A stretch of DNA of 64,000 bases from assembly GCA_002163005.1 (NCBI GenBank), contig MAAF01000007.1:1-64000 (forward strand). Reading direction: 5' to 3'. Shown here one piece after another: positions 10,065 through 19,306 of this stretch. The position numbers were made by a program, and so were the translations under genes. Under the pieces are notes generated by a model. It ran no database searches, was not told where the DNA came from, and worked only from the letters and a program-made list of their open reading frames with translations. The stretch's first letter is position 1; every line of letters starts with the position of its first letter. Source of the stretch: Colwellia psychrerythraea (GTDB taxonomy: Bacteria; Pseudomonadota; Gammaproteobacteria; Enterobacterales; Alteromonadaceae).

Positions 10065-11195
10065 ATGAAACAGTTTTCAAAAGGGATAATTATAACTTGT
10101 GTTGCCATCGGCTTAACTGCTTGTGGTGGAGGCAGCTCTGAATCAACAGCTGCAGAATCAACAACTTCAGGTAACTCAACAACACCTGATACCATAACTG
10201 AGGCTAATACTGAAAGTCCTCAAGACCCTGCCGAAATGGTATTAATCAGCGATCAATGGCAACTGGTTTGGCAAGATGAGTTTGATAACGAAACCATTAA
10301 CTTAACTAAATGGTCTTTGGAAGTGAATTGTTATGGCGGCGGTAATAACGAGCAACAATGTTATACCGACCGTGCTGAAAATGCTTTTATTGAGCAAGGA
10401 GTTTTGAAAATAGTCGCTTTGAAGGAAAACTTTACTGGTCCGGCGGCTCAAGATGATGATGCGAATTATAATCCGAGTAATACCCGAACTTTACCTTATA
10501 CCTCCGCTAGATTGCGTAGTAAAAATAAAGGCGACTGGACATTTGGTCGCTTTGAAATCCGCGCAAAATTACCACAAGGACAAGGTACTTGGCCTGCTGT
10601 TTGGATGTTACCAACCGAGTGGTCATACGGTGGTTGGGCTGGCTCTGGTGAAATTGATATAATGGAAGCGGTTAACTTAAAAGCTAAATCGGATGAAAGT
10701 GGTGCCGCGGTAGACCAAGAAGAATCAAGAGTTCATGGCACCTTACATTATGGACGAGCATGGCCTGAGAATGTTTATTCAGGTCAAGAATTTCATTTAC
10801 CTGGAAGTATAAATCCAGCAGATGATTTTCATGAATATGCTGTTGAATGGCAAGCAGGAGAAATTCGTTGGTATGTTGATGATATTCACTTTGCTACGCA
10901 ACGCGACACTGGTTGGTACTCACAATATATGAATAATAATGGCGTATTAGTTAATGGCGAGGGTGGGGCACCATTTGATCAAAATTTTCATTTATTGTTA
11001 AATTTTGCTGTGGGTGGTGCTTGGGCAGCTAATGTTAATGAGAAGGGCATTGATGAAAGTGTTTTTCCACAATCATTAGAAATTGATTATGTCAGGGTGT
11101 ATGAATGCTCTGTTTCGCCATCAACAGGTGCAGGTTGTGAAGCGATTGCTGATGATGCTGCAATGATAGAAGGCCATCAAGCACCTGCCCTTTAA
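10065..11195 (+). CDS. GH16 endo-1,3-beta-glucanase (laminarinase), lipoprotein
   Basis: 376 residues. The signal sequence ends in the lipobox LTAC with Cys20. A Ser/Thr/Glu-rich linker (about 21-60) holds the enzyme away from the membrane. The GH16 domain starts near WQLVWQDEFD and has the active-site run GEIDIMEAVN, with nucleophile Glu196, Asp198 and acid/base Glu201. The extra residue (ExDxxE form) is usual for laminarinases. It cuts internal beta-1,3 bonds of laminarin. The location after GH3 and across from the receptor genes fits a surface enzyme that makes oligosaccharides for import. Confidence 0.94.
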   Translation: MKQFSKGIIITCVAIGLTACGGGSSESTAAESTTSGNSTTPDTITEANTESPQDPAEMVLISDQWQLVWQDEFDNETINLTKWSLEVNCYGGGNNEQQCYTDRAENAFIEQGVLKIVALKENFTGPAAQDDDANYNPSNTRTLPYTSARLRSKNKGDWTFGRFEIRAKLPQGQGTWPAVWMLPTEWSYGGWAGSGEIDIMEAVNLKAKSDESGAAVDQEESRVHGTLHYGRAWPENVYSGQEFHLPGSINPADDFHEYAVEWQAGEIRWYVDDIHFATQRDTGWYSQYMNNNGVLVNGEGGAPFDQNFHLLLNFAVGGAWAANVNEKGIDESVFPQSLEIDYVRVYECSVSPSTGAGCEAIADDAAMIEGHQAPAL

Positions 11196-11236
11196 TATCG
11201 ATATATTTAAGTGATATTTTGCTCAGCATTGTAAAT

Positions 11237-11270
11237 AAAAATAGCGACATATTGGTCGCTATTTTTATTT
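11237..11270. terminator. Bidirectional terminator between GH16 and deacetylase genes
   Basis: 12-bp stem AAAAATAGCGAC / GTCGCTATTTTT with a 6-base loop and A/T tracts on both sides. It lies between two convergent genes and can serve both. Confidence 0.85.
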
Positions 11271-11300
11271 AAAAAGGTAGTTCTGACATAGGTTATTGAC

Positions 11301-12167
11301 TCAATGACTAGTTTGACGACTTTTATCAATATAAAGGCTGATATTTCGGTAAGTATCAACCCAATAACTAGTTTTGTTTTTTGCTAGATAATCTAAAAGC
11401 TGCTGGTGAGCGTCAGTAGATACCGCCAGATGCTCAGCGCCAATACCATGAAAGGTAAAGCTAACAATACTATTATTTTTTGCAGCTAATTTAACCTGCT
11501 CTATCAAGGCTTGACCACTCGTCCCTGATGGCGCGATCACAGGGGCATCCATCGGATTATAAGTACTCATCGATGTTGGAATAACAGCAACATGGCTTTT
11601 AATGCCAACAAAATAGCGTGAAATTTCAGGCAGTAAATTTTTGCCTTCAACAATAGCGTCGGCGCAGGGCAATGTGAAGGTTCTAACCGTTTGACCGTCG
11701 ATGGCATTTAATAAATGATTGGCTTCGATAATTTCTTGTTTTATCTGCGCCATTGTTTTGTTATCAAGATCGTTATGTTTATCTACCCAATGCCGGTTGG
11801 GTAAAGAGGCGCTACAGGCATGATTGATAGTATGGTTACCCAGTTCATGGCCTTGCTCGGCAATAGTGCGCCAGTCTTCTCTACGTTCTTTGACTACTTT
11901 TGAACCTAAAGTCAGATAAAAAGACCCTTTAAAATCATATTGATTAAGTGCTGGAATGGCGTTATCTAACTGGCTGTTTAGGGCGTCATCATAAGATAAG
12001 TTGACCGCTGCTCTGGCACCATTGGGCCAGTAGAATTCATTATCATTGTTGCCAGTAATACTAGTATTACCAATATTGCTAGTATTAGCCCTGACACTGG
12101 CAGATATCAAACATGTGATAGTCATCATGCTTATTATGTAAAGTTTGGAAGCCTTAAACTCTTTCAT
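11301..12167 (-). CDS. Secreted polysaccharide deacetylase family protein (CE4/NodB-like)
   Basis: About 288 residues from the ATG at 12167, which gives a clean signal peptide (KLYIISMMTITCLISASVRA). A TTG at 12210-12212 would add 15 residues before it. The NodB signatures are VNLSYDDALNS (catalytic Asp pair) and HELGNHTINH (metal-binding H-x3-H), followed by FTLPCAD. The family removes acetyl groups from polysaccharides or acts on related substrates. The substrate here is unknown. Laminarin is not acetylated, so either the locus also handles another glycan or the enzyme has a different job. It is last in the minus-strand receptor-SapC-cupin-halogenase run. Confidence 0.85.
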   Translation of the reverse strand: MKEFKASKLYIISMMTITCLISASVRANTSNIGNTSITGNNDNEFYWPNGARAAVNLSYDDALNSQLDNAIPALNQYDFKGSFYLTLGSKVVKERREDWRTIAEQGHELGNHTINHACSASLPNRHWVDKHNDLDNKTMAQIKQEIIEANHLLNAIDGQTVRTFTLPCADAIVEGKNLLPEISRYFVGIKSHVAVIPTSMSTYNPMDAPVIAPSGTSGQALIEQVKLAAKNNSIVSFTFHGIGAEHLAVSTDAHQQLLDYLAKNKTSYWVDTYRNISLYIDKSRQTSH

Positions 12168-12283
12168 TGATATAGCCACTAATAAAGTTCCTGTTGTCTT
12201 ATAATTCGACAAATTATCGACTATCAGCTGGAAGTGTTGAACATCAAGTTATTGTAACCATCTCTTCAGAAATACTACTGAAA

Positions 12284-12322
12284 CACTGAAACCTGCATTA
12301 TGGAATAGAGTAGGTTTCAGTG
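12284..12322. terminator. Inverted repeat after the halogenase gene
   Basis: Perfect 11-bp arms CACTGAAACCT / AGGTTTCAGTG with a 17-base loop, 12 bp beyond the stop of the halogenase gene on the minus strand. The T tract is weak, so it may be a pausing or RNA-end structure rather than a full terminator. Confidence 0.5.
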
Positions 12323-12334
12323 CTCATCAAAATA

Positions 12335-13822
12335 TTAATTAGATTTGCAATATTGATCTAAGTATTGTTTATGCGTAGGTAGTGATTTGACCGTTTGCTC
12401 TATCGAATTTTTAATACTATTTAAAAACATGTCTTGTTCATTCGTTGACATCATATCAGCTATTGGATGGTGGTCTTTCGGCGATAAACCTTGGCCTAAC
12501 ATGACTTGAATCCAAGAATTTTCAGCAAATAAATCCCATGGTGCTTTAAATACATAACCGTGTTCTTTAAATAATTCAATACGATGACTCAATGAGCTTG
12601 GAACATCCATTTTGCTACAATATCGCCAAAAAGTTGAATCGTTTCTATTGGTGACATGATAATGCAAAATGATAAAATCTCTAATGTATCGAATTTCTTC
12701 TTCAGATTGATAATTATATTCATTTATTACTGTGTCGGTTATCCCCATTTTAGGGAACATTTGCATAAGTCTAATAATACCTCTTTGAATTAAATGTATA
12801 CTGGTAGACTCTAAAGGCTCAATGAAACCACTTGATAAACCTAATGCTACACAGTTTTTATTCCAATGTTTTCGGCGTTGACCGGGGGTAAATTTAATAA
12901 ATAAAGGTTTTTTTAATAACTTACCTTCAACATTTTCAAGTAACAGTTTCTCAGCGTTTTCATCATTCAAATATTTACTACAATAGACAAGGCCGTTTCC
13001 TGTTCTATTTTGTAATGGAATCTTCCATTGCCATCCAGATTCATGAGCAATAGAACGCGTATAAGGTTTAGGCTCTTCAGTACTTTCTGTTTGCACTGCA
13101 ACAGCGCGATCGCATGGCAGCCAGTGTGACCAATCATCGTAGCCGGTATGTAAAGCTTGCTCAATTAGTACACCTCTAAAACCCGTACAATCAATGAATA
13201 AGTCACCTTCTATAGTTACGCCTGAAAGTAATGTAAGAGATTTTATAAAGCCTGATTTTTCATCAATATTTACTCGCTCTATTTTACCTTCTATTCTTTT
13301 TACGCCATGTTGTTCAGATAGTTTGCGTAAAAATTTTGCGTATAATGTTGCATCCATATGGTAGGCGTATTTTAAACCACTATTTGGAAGATGAGCGAAT
13401 TTATCATTTAGCCCTGCTTGGAGTTCTAAGCAATATTCTTCATACTTTGCCTGATAGCCCTCTTTTTTACTTCGATTGTAAAATTGTAAAAATGTTGTTG
13501 CCCAACAATCCCTACCCGTGGTGCCAAAAGAATGAAAATATTCACTATCGTTGTCTTTCCAATTTTCAAAATTGATACCTAGTTTAAATGTTGCATTTAC
13601 ACTACTCATAAATTCAGCTTCATTAATCTTTAACATTTTATGAAATGTTAACAGCGGAGGAATTGTTGCTTCACCAACACCAACCGTTGATATCTCATCG
13701 GACTCAACTAAGGTAATATTTAATTTATTACCAATAAGTTTTGCTAACGCTGTCGCAGCCATCCAGCCAGCGGTTCCTCCGCCAGCAATAACAACATTTT
13801 TTACTTCTGATAGATTATTCAT
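12335..13822 (-). CDS. Flavin-dependent tryptophan-halogenase-like protein
   Basis: 495 residues of the tryptophan halogenase family. Key positions are all kept: dinucleotide-binding GGGTAG (14-19), the catalytic lysine in NATFKLGINFENW (Lys80, like Lys79 of PrnA), the halogenase motif WQWKIP (264-269) and GFIEPLESTS with Glu338/Ser339. It should use FADH2 and halide to oxidise a substrate. It lies 13 bp after the cupin gene in a receptor-SapC-cupin-halogenase run that recurs beside TonB receptors in Xanthomonas, Caulobacter and Alteromonadales. Its natural substrate is not known. Free tryptophan is unlikely given the context. Confidence 0.9.
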   Translation of the reverse strand: MNNLSEVKNVVIAGGGTAGWMAATALAKLIGNKLNITLVESDEISTVGVGEATIPPLLTFHKMLKINEAEFMSSVNATFKLGINFENWKDNDSEYFHSFGTTGRDCWATTFLQFYNRSKKEGYQAKYEEYCLELQAGLNDKFAHLPNSGLKYAYHMDATLYAKFLRKLSEQHGVKRIEGKIERVNIDEKSGFIKSLTLLSGVTIEGDLFIDCTGFRGVLIEQALHTGYDDWSHWLPCDRAVAVQTESTEEPKPYTRSIAHESGWQWKIPLQNRTGNGLVYCSKYLNDENAEKLLLENVEGKLLKKPLFIKFTPGQRRKHWNKNCVALGLSSGFIEPLESTSIHLIQRGIIRLMQMFPKMGITDTVINEYNYQSEEEIRYIRDFIILHYHVTNRNDSTFWRYCSKMDVPSSLSHRIELFKEHGYVFKAPWDLFAENSWIQVMLGQGLSPKDHHPIADMMSTNEQDMFLNSIKNSIEQTVKSLPTHKQYLDQYCKSN

Positions 13823-13835
13823 TTGTAATTCCTTA

Positions 13836-14843
13836 CTAATAGCGTAAACGTTTAATTAGGTAATCTTTAAACTTTCGTAATGCTTTTTCATCTTGAGGAT
13901 TGAGCATGCCTTTTGCATGTTCTGGAATGTGATCTAATGGCGTCGCTTCAAAAATATAATGTTTGAATAAATTGAACCAAATATCTTTTTTATCATCTGG
14001 CAAGTTCCTAAGCGCCATAACGGCATAAAGCAAAGCGTTACCAGACTCATCAGTAAGATGGTCGGTGGATGACCACCAAAATGTGGCTAACAAATTAAAA
14101 TGCGCTAAACCTTCAACATGGTGCCACCACATGCTGGGTAAAAATAGTGCATCACCCGCTTCTAATTCTGCAACTTGGGCATGTGCTAATGCTTGTTTGA
14201 ATTTTGGGTATTTAATAAAATCGGGCTTTTTAAAGTCAACTAGGCTTATTGATTGTCCCGCAGGGGTGAAATCAAGTGGACCAATATAAAGGTTTGCAAT
14301 TTGTTCTGGTGGAAATAAAGTAAAACGTCTTTTGCCATATATATTACAGGCAATATTGTTAGGTACATCGTAATGGGCAGGTATTGTACTTTGATTGCCC
14401 ATCCACATATTCATAGCCGACGATTTACCTGCTATATGAATATTATTTTCTTGCCTTAAATTGGGAAAGTATGCCTCTACAGATGTTGTACCCATATAAT
14501 AAAGAGGAGGGGGTGTATCACCTTGGTGCTTATTTATCTGCCCAAACAAGTCTGCTAAGGGCATTTTATAGGCTTTACAGTTAAGCGCTGTAAGTGCTTC
14601 GTTATAGAAGATGCGCCCGTCAATATCAGGTGATCCGCAACCAACGACTAGATCTTGGCCACTAGCATATTTCAAAAGATAACTTTGTAATGCGGTTTCA
14701 GATTCTTGCCCTTTTTTAACGATAGGCCAATCTTTAATGAACCCCTTTAAAATAAGGGGGTGTTTTGATTCGATTATAAAAGAAGGAACATCACAAGCAG
14801 ATATACCTTCTACACTGGCAACTCTTTTAAGTGGTCCTAACAT
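13836..14843 (-). CDS. Cupin-like JmjC-type oxygenase family protein
   Basis: 335 residues of the Cupin_8 (JmjC-like) family, probable Fe(II)/2-oxoglutarate-dependent hydroxylase. The metal-binding HxD is in TIPAHYDVPNNIACNI, and the distal His lies in LFLPSMWWHHVEGL. The N-terminus has the family pattern HPLILKGFIKDWPIVKKG. The gene sits 9 bp after sapC and 13 bp before the halogenase gene, so the three are surely co-transcribed. Family members modify protein side chains or small molecules. The target here is unknown. Confidence 0.88.
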   Translation of the reverse strand: MLGPLKRVASVEGISACDVPSFIIESKHPLILKGFIKDWPIVKKGQESETALQSYLLKYASGQDLVVGCGSPDIDGRIFYNEALTALNCKAYKMPLADLFGQINKHQGDTPPPLYYMGTTSVEAYFPNLRQENNIHIAGKSSAMNMWMGNQSTIPAHYDVPNNIACNIYGKRRFTLFPPEQIANLYIGPLDFTPAGQSISLVDFKKPDFIKYPKFKQALAHAQVAELEAGDALFLPSMWWHHVEGLAHFNLLATFWWSSTDHLTDESGNALLYAVMALRNLPDDKKDIWFNLFKHYIFEATPLDHIPEHAKGMLNPQDEKALRKFKDYLIKRLRY

Positions 14844-14852
14844 TTTATTTCT

Positions 14853-15584
14853 CTACTTTGTTTGTAATAACTTGTTTTTTCTTTTGATTAAATCACCCAT
14901 ATTTAGCAACGATGCTACCGCCATATAGAGCGGTTTTAAAAAGCCTTTCTGACTTAATTCAGCCAGCTGTTGAGATGTTAAGTTATTCAGCGTCTCCTCA
15001 TTGATAGTATAGAATCCAGATAATCTATTATGACTTTTATCGTTAAGTTCTATATCAAAAACAAATTTTTCTAGTAAGTTATACTCGGTTAACAAGTTTA
15101 AAAAATCTTGACTCTCTTCAAAACCTTTATCTATCTCTCCTAAAACATCGGCTATATGCTCTATAAAAGGAGTATTTTGACCAAACTCTGTGAATATATT
15201 CTCACCTCGCTCTTTGTTAAGCCTAGGGCTATCGACATCAAGGTGGATAACTCTTTGTTTTTGTACATTGCCATTTATTTCTTGGTTCTGAAAACCAATT
15301 AAGAAAGGTTGTGCCTTAATTGTATGAGGAAGGTAACCACAATCCCAGTGACCGTTATTTAGAAATAAGTTTTCATTTTTTTCCAAGCCCAGTAGTGCGT
15401 ACGATTGAAATTTTTCTGTTGCTTCATCTTTATGAAAAACAATAGGGTAATAAGCTTGAATATCATAAAACTCATTAGGAAAGGTTAGCGTAAGCATTAT
15501 ATTATCGCCTAACTCAGAGCTTCTTTGTGTATCAACCTTTAAGTTTTTGTGTTGTTCATTATTCAACATTTGATGATTTGACAT
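14853..15584 (-). CDS. SapC family protein
   Basis: 243 residues. The start follows the SapC pattern (LNNEQHKNLKVD, compare the family's N-terminal LN-x3-HxxLRV), followed by FPNEFYDIQAYYPIVFHKDE and the YALLGLEKNENLFL region. No signal peptide or membrane segment is seen, so it is likely cytoplasmic. SapC was named in Campylobacter surface-array loci, but in Alteromonadales, Xanthomonas and Caulobacter it travels with TonB receptors and tryptophan-halogenase genes. Molecular function is unknown. It sits between the receptor gene and the cupin gene. Confidence 0.85.
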   Translation of the reverse strand: MSNHQMLNNEQHKNLKVDTQRSSELGDNIMLTLTFPNEFYDIQAYYPIVFHKDEATEKFQSYALLGLEKNENLFLNNGHWDCGYLPHTIKAQPFLIGFQNQEINGNVQKQRVIHLDVDSPRLNKERGENIFTEFGQNTPFIEHIADVLGEIDKGFEESQDFLNLLTEYNLLEKFVFDIELNDKSHNRLSGFYTINEETLNNLTSQQLAELSQKGFLKPLYMAVASLLNMGDLIKRKNKLLQTK

Positions 15585-15669
15585 AATTTAGCTCTTTTTT
15601 ATTTGAAATATTATGCATAAACAATTATCTATAGACGTAAAGCATAGACATATTTGCTATTAATTGATA

Positions 15670-15692
15670 AAAAACCGCCAGATGGCGGTTTT
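15670..15692 (-). terminator. Terminator after the TonB receptor gene
   Basis: Hairpin AAAACCGCCA / TGGCGGTTTT with a very short loop, flanked by A/T runs. On the minus strand it is followed by T residues. It lies between the receptor stop and sapC, so much of the transcription may end here and leave sapC and following genes at a lower level. Confidence 0.8.
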
Positions 15693-15711
15693 TTAAATTA
15701 TAAAGACGTCG

Positions 15712-18696
15712 TTAAAAAGTATAACGAGCGCCGATATTGTAACGAGGGCCAGTTTGAATAGCATTTAGCAATTCATTTCTACTACGGCTATACATACGTT
15801 GAGTTTCATCCGTTATGTTAATTCCTTCAAAAAATACAACGAAGTCTTCAGTTACGTTATAGCTCGCATTGATATCAATTTGTGAGTAAGACTCATTAAT
15901 ACGCGGGTTATTAAGATTGTTGTTTGTTGAAACTAAGAATTCGTCACGCCAGTTATAAGCGATACGCACTTGTATGCCATTTTTATCATAAAAGGCGACT
16001 AAGTTGGCGGTATCACTTAAACCAGGCAGGGCAAACTGACTGTCAAAAACGCTAGGATCATATTTAGCATCACTATCTACGAATGTTAAGTTGGCTTGTA
16101 TACCAAAGCCACTTTCTAATGCATGTTGGAAAGCTATTTCAAAACCGTCGATTTTAGCATCGCGCTCATTAAATGGCTGGGTGATATCAAACTGAATGAG
16201 ATCATCCCCATCAACAGAGTGAATTTGTCCTGTTGTCGTTCCGCCTGCATCTACTCCGGTTATGGTGCTTGATTCTGGGTAGTTATCAAATATATATTGT
16301 CTAATTGCTGTATTGTCACTACTACCAACGGCAGCCATTGCTTCATCAAAGCGAGGTCCACTAGTAGGACTTCTTAAACCAAATAATTCCCCTTTAGTTG
16401 TACGAGTGCCAATGAAGTTTTTTATATCTTTTCTAAAATAACCTACAGACGCATAACTTCCTTCATCAAAGTACCATTCTAAAGATAAATCAACATTGGT
16501 AGACTCAAAAGGAATTAAGCCCGGATCACCACTGCTAGCTGTCGCGAAACCTTGTCTTACTTCATTAATACCAACACCACCTCGAATGTGATTGTAGGTA
16601 GGTCTTGAAAGCGTTTTGCCGAATGAGGCTCTAGCGACCAAGTCATCGGTAATATCTAAACTGATATCAAGGTTAGGTAAAAAGTTATTATAATCACCAT
16701 CAAAGTCAGTAAATGCGCTTTCACCGCTATCAACTGTTGCAAATTCGTTGTTAGAAACCCAATCTACACCCGTGTAAGCAGGTACCATAGCACTTGCATT
16801 TACATCAGTTTCTTCATAACGGAAACCAGCTGATATATCTAATGGCATATCTGCAATTTCAAATTCCATATTTATTTGAGCATAAATAGCCGTATATTCT
16901 TCTGATATAAGTTCATCAGTTGTCCATTGCTCATTCACACAAAAACGATCTGCGCATGGCCAAATACCGGGGGAAACTTCGTTATTACTATTCGCTGGCG
17001 CAGCATAAGAAGCTACTTCATTCGATGCATCTGCAAAACTAAAGTTGTAAAACAGGTCAAAAAGGTCAATCGTTTCACCTGCTGCGTTAGTGCCAGTGCT
17101 TGGTAAGTTATCTAATTGAGCAGAGCTGCTACCTGGCGTAAATAAACTATCGGTTACGTCATCAACACTGCCTTCACCGCCCCATGTATCACGTTGAGCT
17201 GTCATAATCGAAGCGCGAATATCATTGTCAGTTTTTGAAATACCAAAATCGACACTACTAATAACACCTTCATCAAAAACGTATTGGCCTTTTAATTGAA
17301 TTTGAGATAAATCATTTTCAAACTGACTGTTTCGTAAAGAGCTACCTGTAGTGATTAGTTCAGAGGGAGCGCCTGTTAAACCGTCTAATTGGGAAATAGA
17401 CATGACTGGAAAGTCCGGTCTAAAGTCTATTGTGGTACTCTGACGAGAATTAACGGCATACTCCATAGTTGAGCTATTACCGTATGGGCTGTCTGCTTTT
17501 GATTTTGCTGATGAGTCGTGGTAATCAAGTTCAAAGCTAAGGTTATCAGTAGGTTGCCATTCTATATTTAAACCAATAGATTCATTTTTATTTTTTGAAG
17601 CTGATTCTGACGTTGAGAATGATAAATCAGGGCCAGCACCTGAATGCCAAACTACAGGGGAGTGGTTTGTACCTGTAGTGAATTCATTTAAACTGCCATC
17701 AATAGTTTCACCTTCCCAAAACCAAGCACCGATACCGTTTGATGTAGACTCAACCGTTTGTTCTGAAAAAGTATAATCTGCAGTGATAGTGATGCGGTCA
17801 CTTGGCGCATATTGAAAAACAAGTTGTCCATTATCTCTGGTGCGATCAAACTCGGTAAAGTTGTAACGAAATTGTTGTGGACGGTTGAATGTATCACCTT
17901 CTTCCCAATCCGTATTGTTGATACCGCCATTCCAGCCGTCAACGGGGGCAATTTGTTGGGTATGCCACTGAGGAACAACGGCTTCTTTAGTCGCACCATT
18001 TCTTTCTTGATGGCTAAATGAAATGCCAAAACCAATAGTATCATCGGCAAAGGTATTACTATAAAGACCTGAAATTTCAGGGGTGACGCTATCACCTTCA
18101 TCAGTTGACTGGTCCAATACGGCTTTGACCCCAATAGACGCTTTCTGTCCTGGTGTATTAAGCGGTCTTGCTGTCAAAATGTTTATAGTCGCGCCGATAC
18201 CGCCACTTGAAACTTCGGCTTTACCTGTTTTATAAACTTCTACACCACTGACAGCTTCAGAAGCTAGGTTAGCAAAATCAAATGAGCGAGAGTTACTAAT
18301 GACGGTAGATTCAAGATTCGATGATGGCATTTGACGGCCATTTAAGGTGACTAAGTTGAAGTCTGGTCCTAAACCACGAACAGTAACTTTAGAACCTTCA
18401 CCGTTAGATCGATCAATTGATACACCAGAGATACGCTGTAATGATTCGGCTAAGTTTGAGTCAGGAAATTTACCCATGTCCTCGGATGAAATAGCGTCGA
18501 CAACACCTTGCGCACTTCGCTTGATATCCATCGCTTTAACTAAGCTACTGCGAATACCTGTGACCTCTATAACTTCAACGTTATCTTTCTCTTTTAAATT
18601 AACTTCTTCTGCTGATAGAGCGGGTAAAGCCGTTGCTCCAAGTATCAGTGACAAGCTCGTTGCTATTCTTGTCTTAGTAAATGTTTTATTAATCAT
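15712..18696 (-). CDS. TonB-dependent receptor (Xanthomonas/Caulobacter type), probable laminarin oligosaccharide importer
   Basis: 994 residues from the ATG at 18696, which has GGGA 9 bp before it and gives a standard signal peptide ending ALPALSA. A TonB box-like VEVIEVTG follows. The plug domain carries MDIKRSAQGVVDAISSEDMG, DSNLAESLQRISGVSIDR and VTVRGLGPDFNLVTLNGRQM, typical of the large carbohydrate-linked subgroup. The barrel ends in the terminal aromatic YNIGARYTF. It probably imports beta-1,3-gluco-oligosaccharides across the outer membrane. A perfect LacI-type operator lies 120 bp upstream at 18816. Substrate is inferred from neighbouring GH16, GH3 and GH1 genes. Confidence 0.93.
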   Translation of the reverse strand: MINKTFTKTRIATSLSLILGATALPALSAEEVNLKEKDNVEVIEVTGIRSSLVKAMDIKRSAQGVVDAISSEDMGKFPDSNLAESLQRISGVSIDRSNGEGSKVTVRGLGPDFNLVTLNGRQMPSSNLESTVISNSRSFDFANLASEAVSGVEVYKTGKAEVSSGGIGATINILTARPLNTPGQKASIGVKAVLDQSTDEGDSVTPEISGLYSNTFADDTIGFGISFSHQERNGATKEAVVPQWHTQQIAPVDGWNGGINNTDWEEGDTFNRPQQFRYNFTEFDRTRDNGQLVFQYAPSDRITITADYTFSEQTVESTSNGIGAWFWEGETIDGSLNEFTTGTNHSPVVWHSGAGPDLSFSTSESASKNKNESIGLNIEWQPTDNLSFELDYHDSSAKSKADSPYGNSSTMEYAVNSRQSTTIDFRPDFPVMSISQLDGLTGAPSELITTGSSLRNSQFENDLSQIQLKGQYVFDEGVISSVDFGISKTDNDIRASIMTAQRDTWGGEGSVDDVTDSLFTPGSSSAQLDNLPSTGTNAAGETIDLFDLFYNFSFADASNEVASYAAPANSNNEVSPGIWPCADRFCVNEQWTTDELISEEYTAIYAQINMEFEIADMPLDISAGFRYEETDVNASAMVPAYTGVDWVSNNEFATVDSGESAFTDFDGDYNNFLPNLDISLDITDDLVARASFGKTLSRPTYNHIRGGVGINEVRQGFATASSGDPGLIPFESTNVDLSLEWYFDEGSYASVGYFRKDIKNFIGTRTTKGELFGLRSPTSGPRFDEAMAAVGSSDNTAIRQYIFDNYPESSTITGVDAGGTTTGQIHSVDGDDLIQFDITQPFNERDAKIDGFEIAFQHALESGFGIQANLTFVDSDAKYDPSVFDSQFALPGLSDTANLVAFYDKNGIQVRIAYNWRDEFLVSTNNNLNNPRINESYSQIDINASYNVTEDFVVFFEGINITDETQRMYSRSRNELLNAIQTGPRYNIGARYTF

Positions 18697-18815
18697 GTTA
18701 CATCCCGAGTTTATGTAGACCATTTTATAATTATATGTACTGGTTTAGCGCTTATATTGGATTACAGGTAAACACAACAAGCCGGTGTGTTCTGACAACT
18801 TGTAAAACAAATTAA

Positions 18816-18831
18816 ATGTAAGCGCTTACAT
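18816..18831. promoter_or_regulatory. LacI-type operator before the TonB receptor gene
   Basis: ATGTAAGCGCTTACAT, perfect 16-bp palindrome, identical to that at 5723. It lies 120 bp before the receptor start, where it could overlap the promoter. Confidence 0.85.
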
Positions 18832-19033
18832 AAAGGTAAGTTAATAATAAAATTAGGTCAATAAATATTTAAAATTAAATTAAAGTTTATACACTAAACG
18901 CACTATTTTTGTACATTTTGTTTTTATTGTTTTTATTGATTTTATTTTTTAAGTTGTTTATTAACAAATGGTTAGGTGTTGTTTTTAATATTTAAAATAA
19001 AATTTACGTTGAAATAAATACCATTTCACAATA

Positions 19034-19049
19034 TTGTAAGCGCTTACAT
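19034..19049. promoter_or_regulatory. LacI-type operator before the CBM9-like gene
   Basis: TTGTAAGCGCTTACAT; the 14-bp core TGTAAGCGCTTACA is perfect and matches the sites at 5724 and 18817. It lies about 260 bp before the CBM9-like gene and about 340 bp from the receptor gene. Confidence 0.8.
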
Positions 19050-19306
19050 TTAATTTGTGTTTCTGTAGGTAAATTGTAATTAGTGTGGTTGTAGCTTTGA
19101 TGCAAAAGTGTAACTTTTGGTCATAACAATAAATTTAAAAATGATGAAAATAAAACAACATCATCTTAGCTTAGATGAAAATATCGCTTATTTGAGGTAT
19201 GGCGTTTCCTCTAATATGATGAAGTAGATGTTAATAAACTAGAACGTCCATTTTTGTTGGTAGCAAATAAAATGAATAATTTTATAAATAGTTAAGTGAG
19301 GAAATA

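Larger units (their letters stand above)
18724..19306. promoter_or_regulatory. Divergent control region of the receptor and CBM9-like genes
   Basis: 583 bp of very AT-rich DNA without a gene. It holds two LacI-type palindromes about 220 bp apart (18816 and 19034), one near each divergent gene. The long A/T tracts between them would favour bending. No certain -35/-10 pair was assigned. Confidence 0.7.

Noticed and set aside
17688-18134. 148-codon open frame on the minus strand inside the TonB receptor gene
   Set aside because: It is out of frame inside a gene with clear family motifs over its whole length, so it is a shadow frame.
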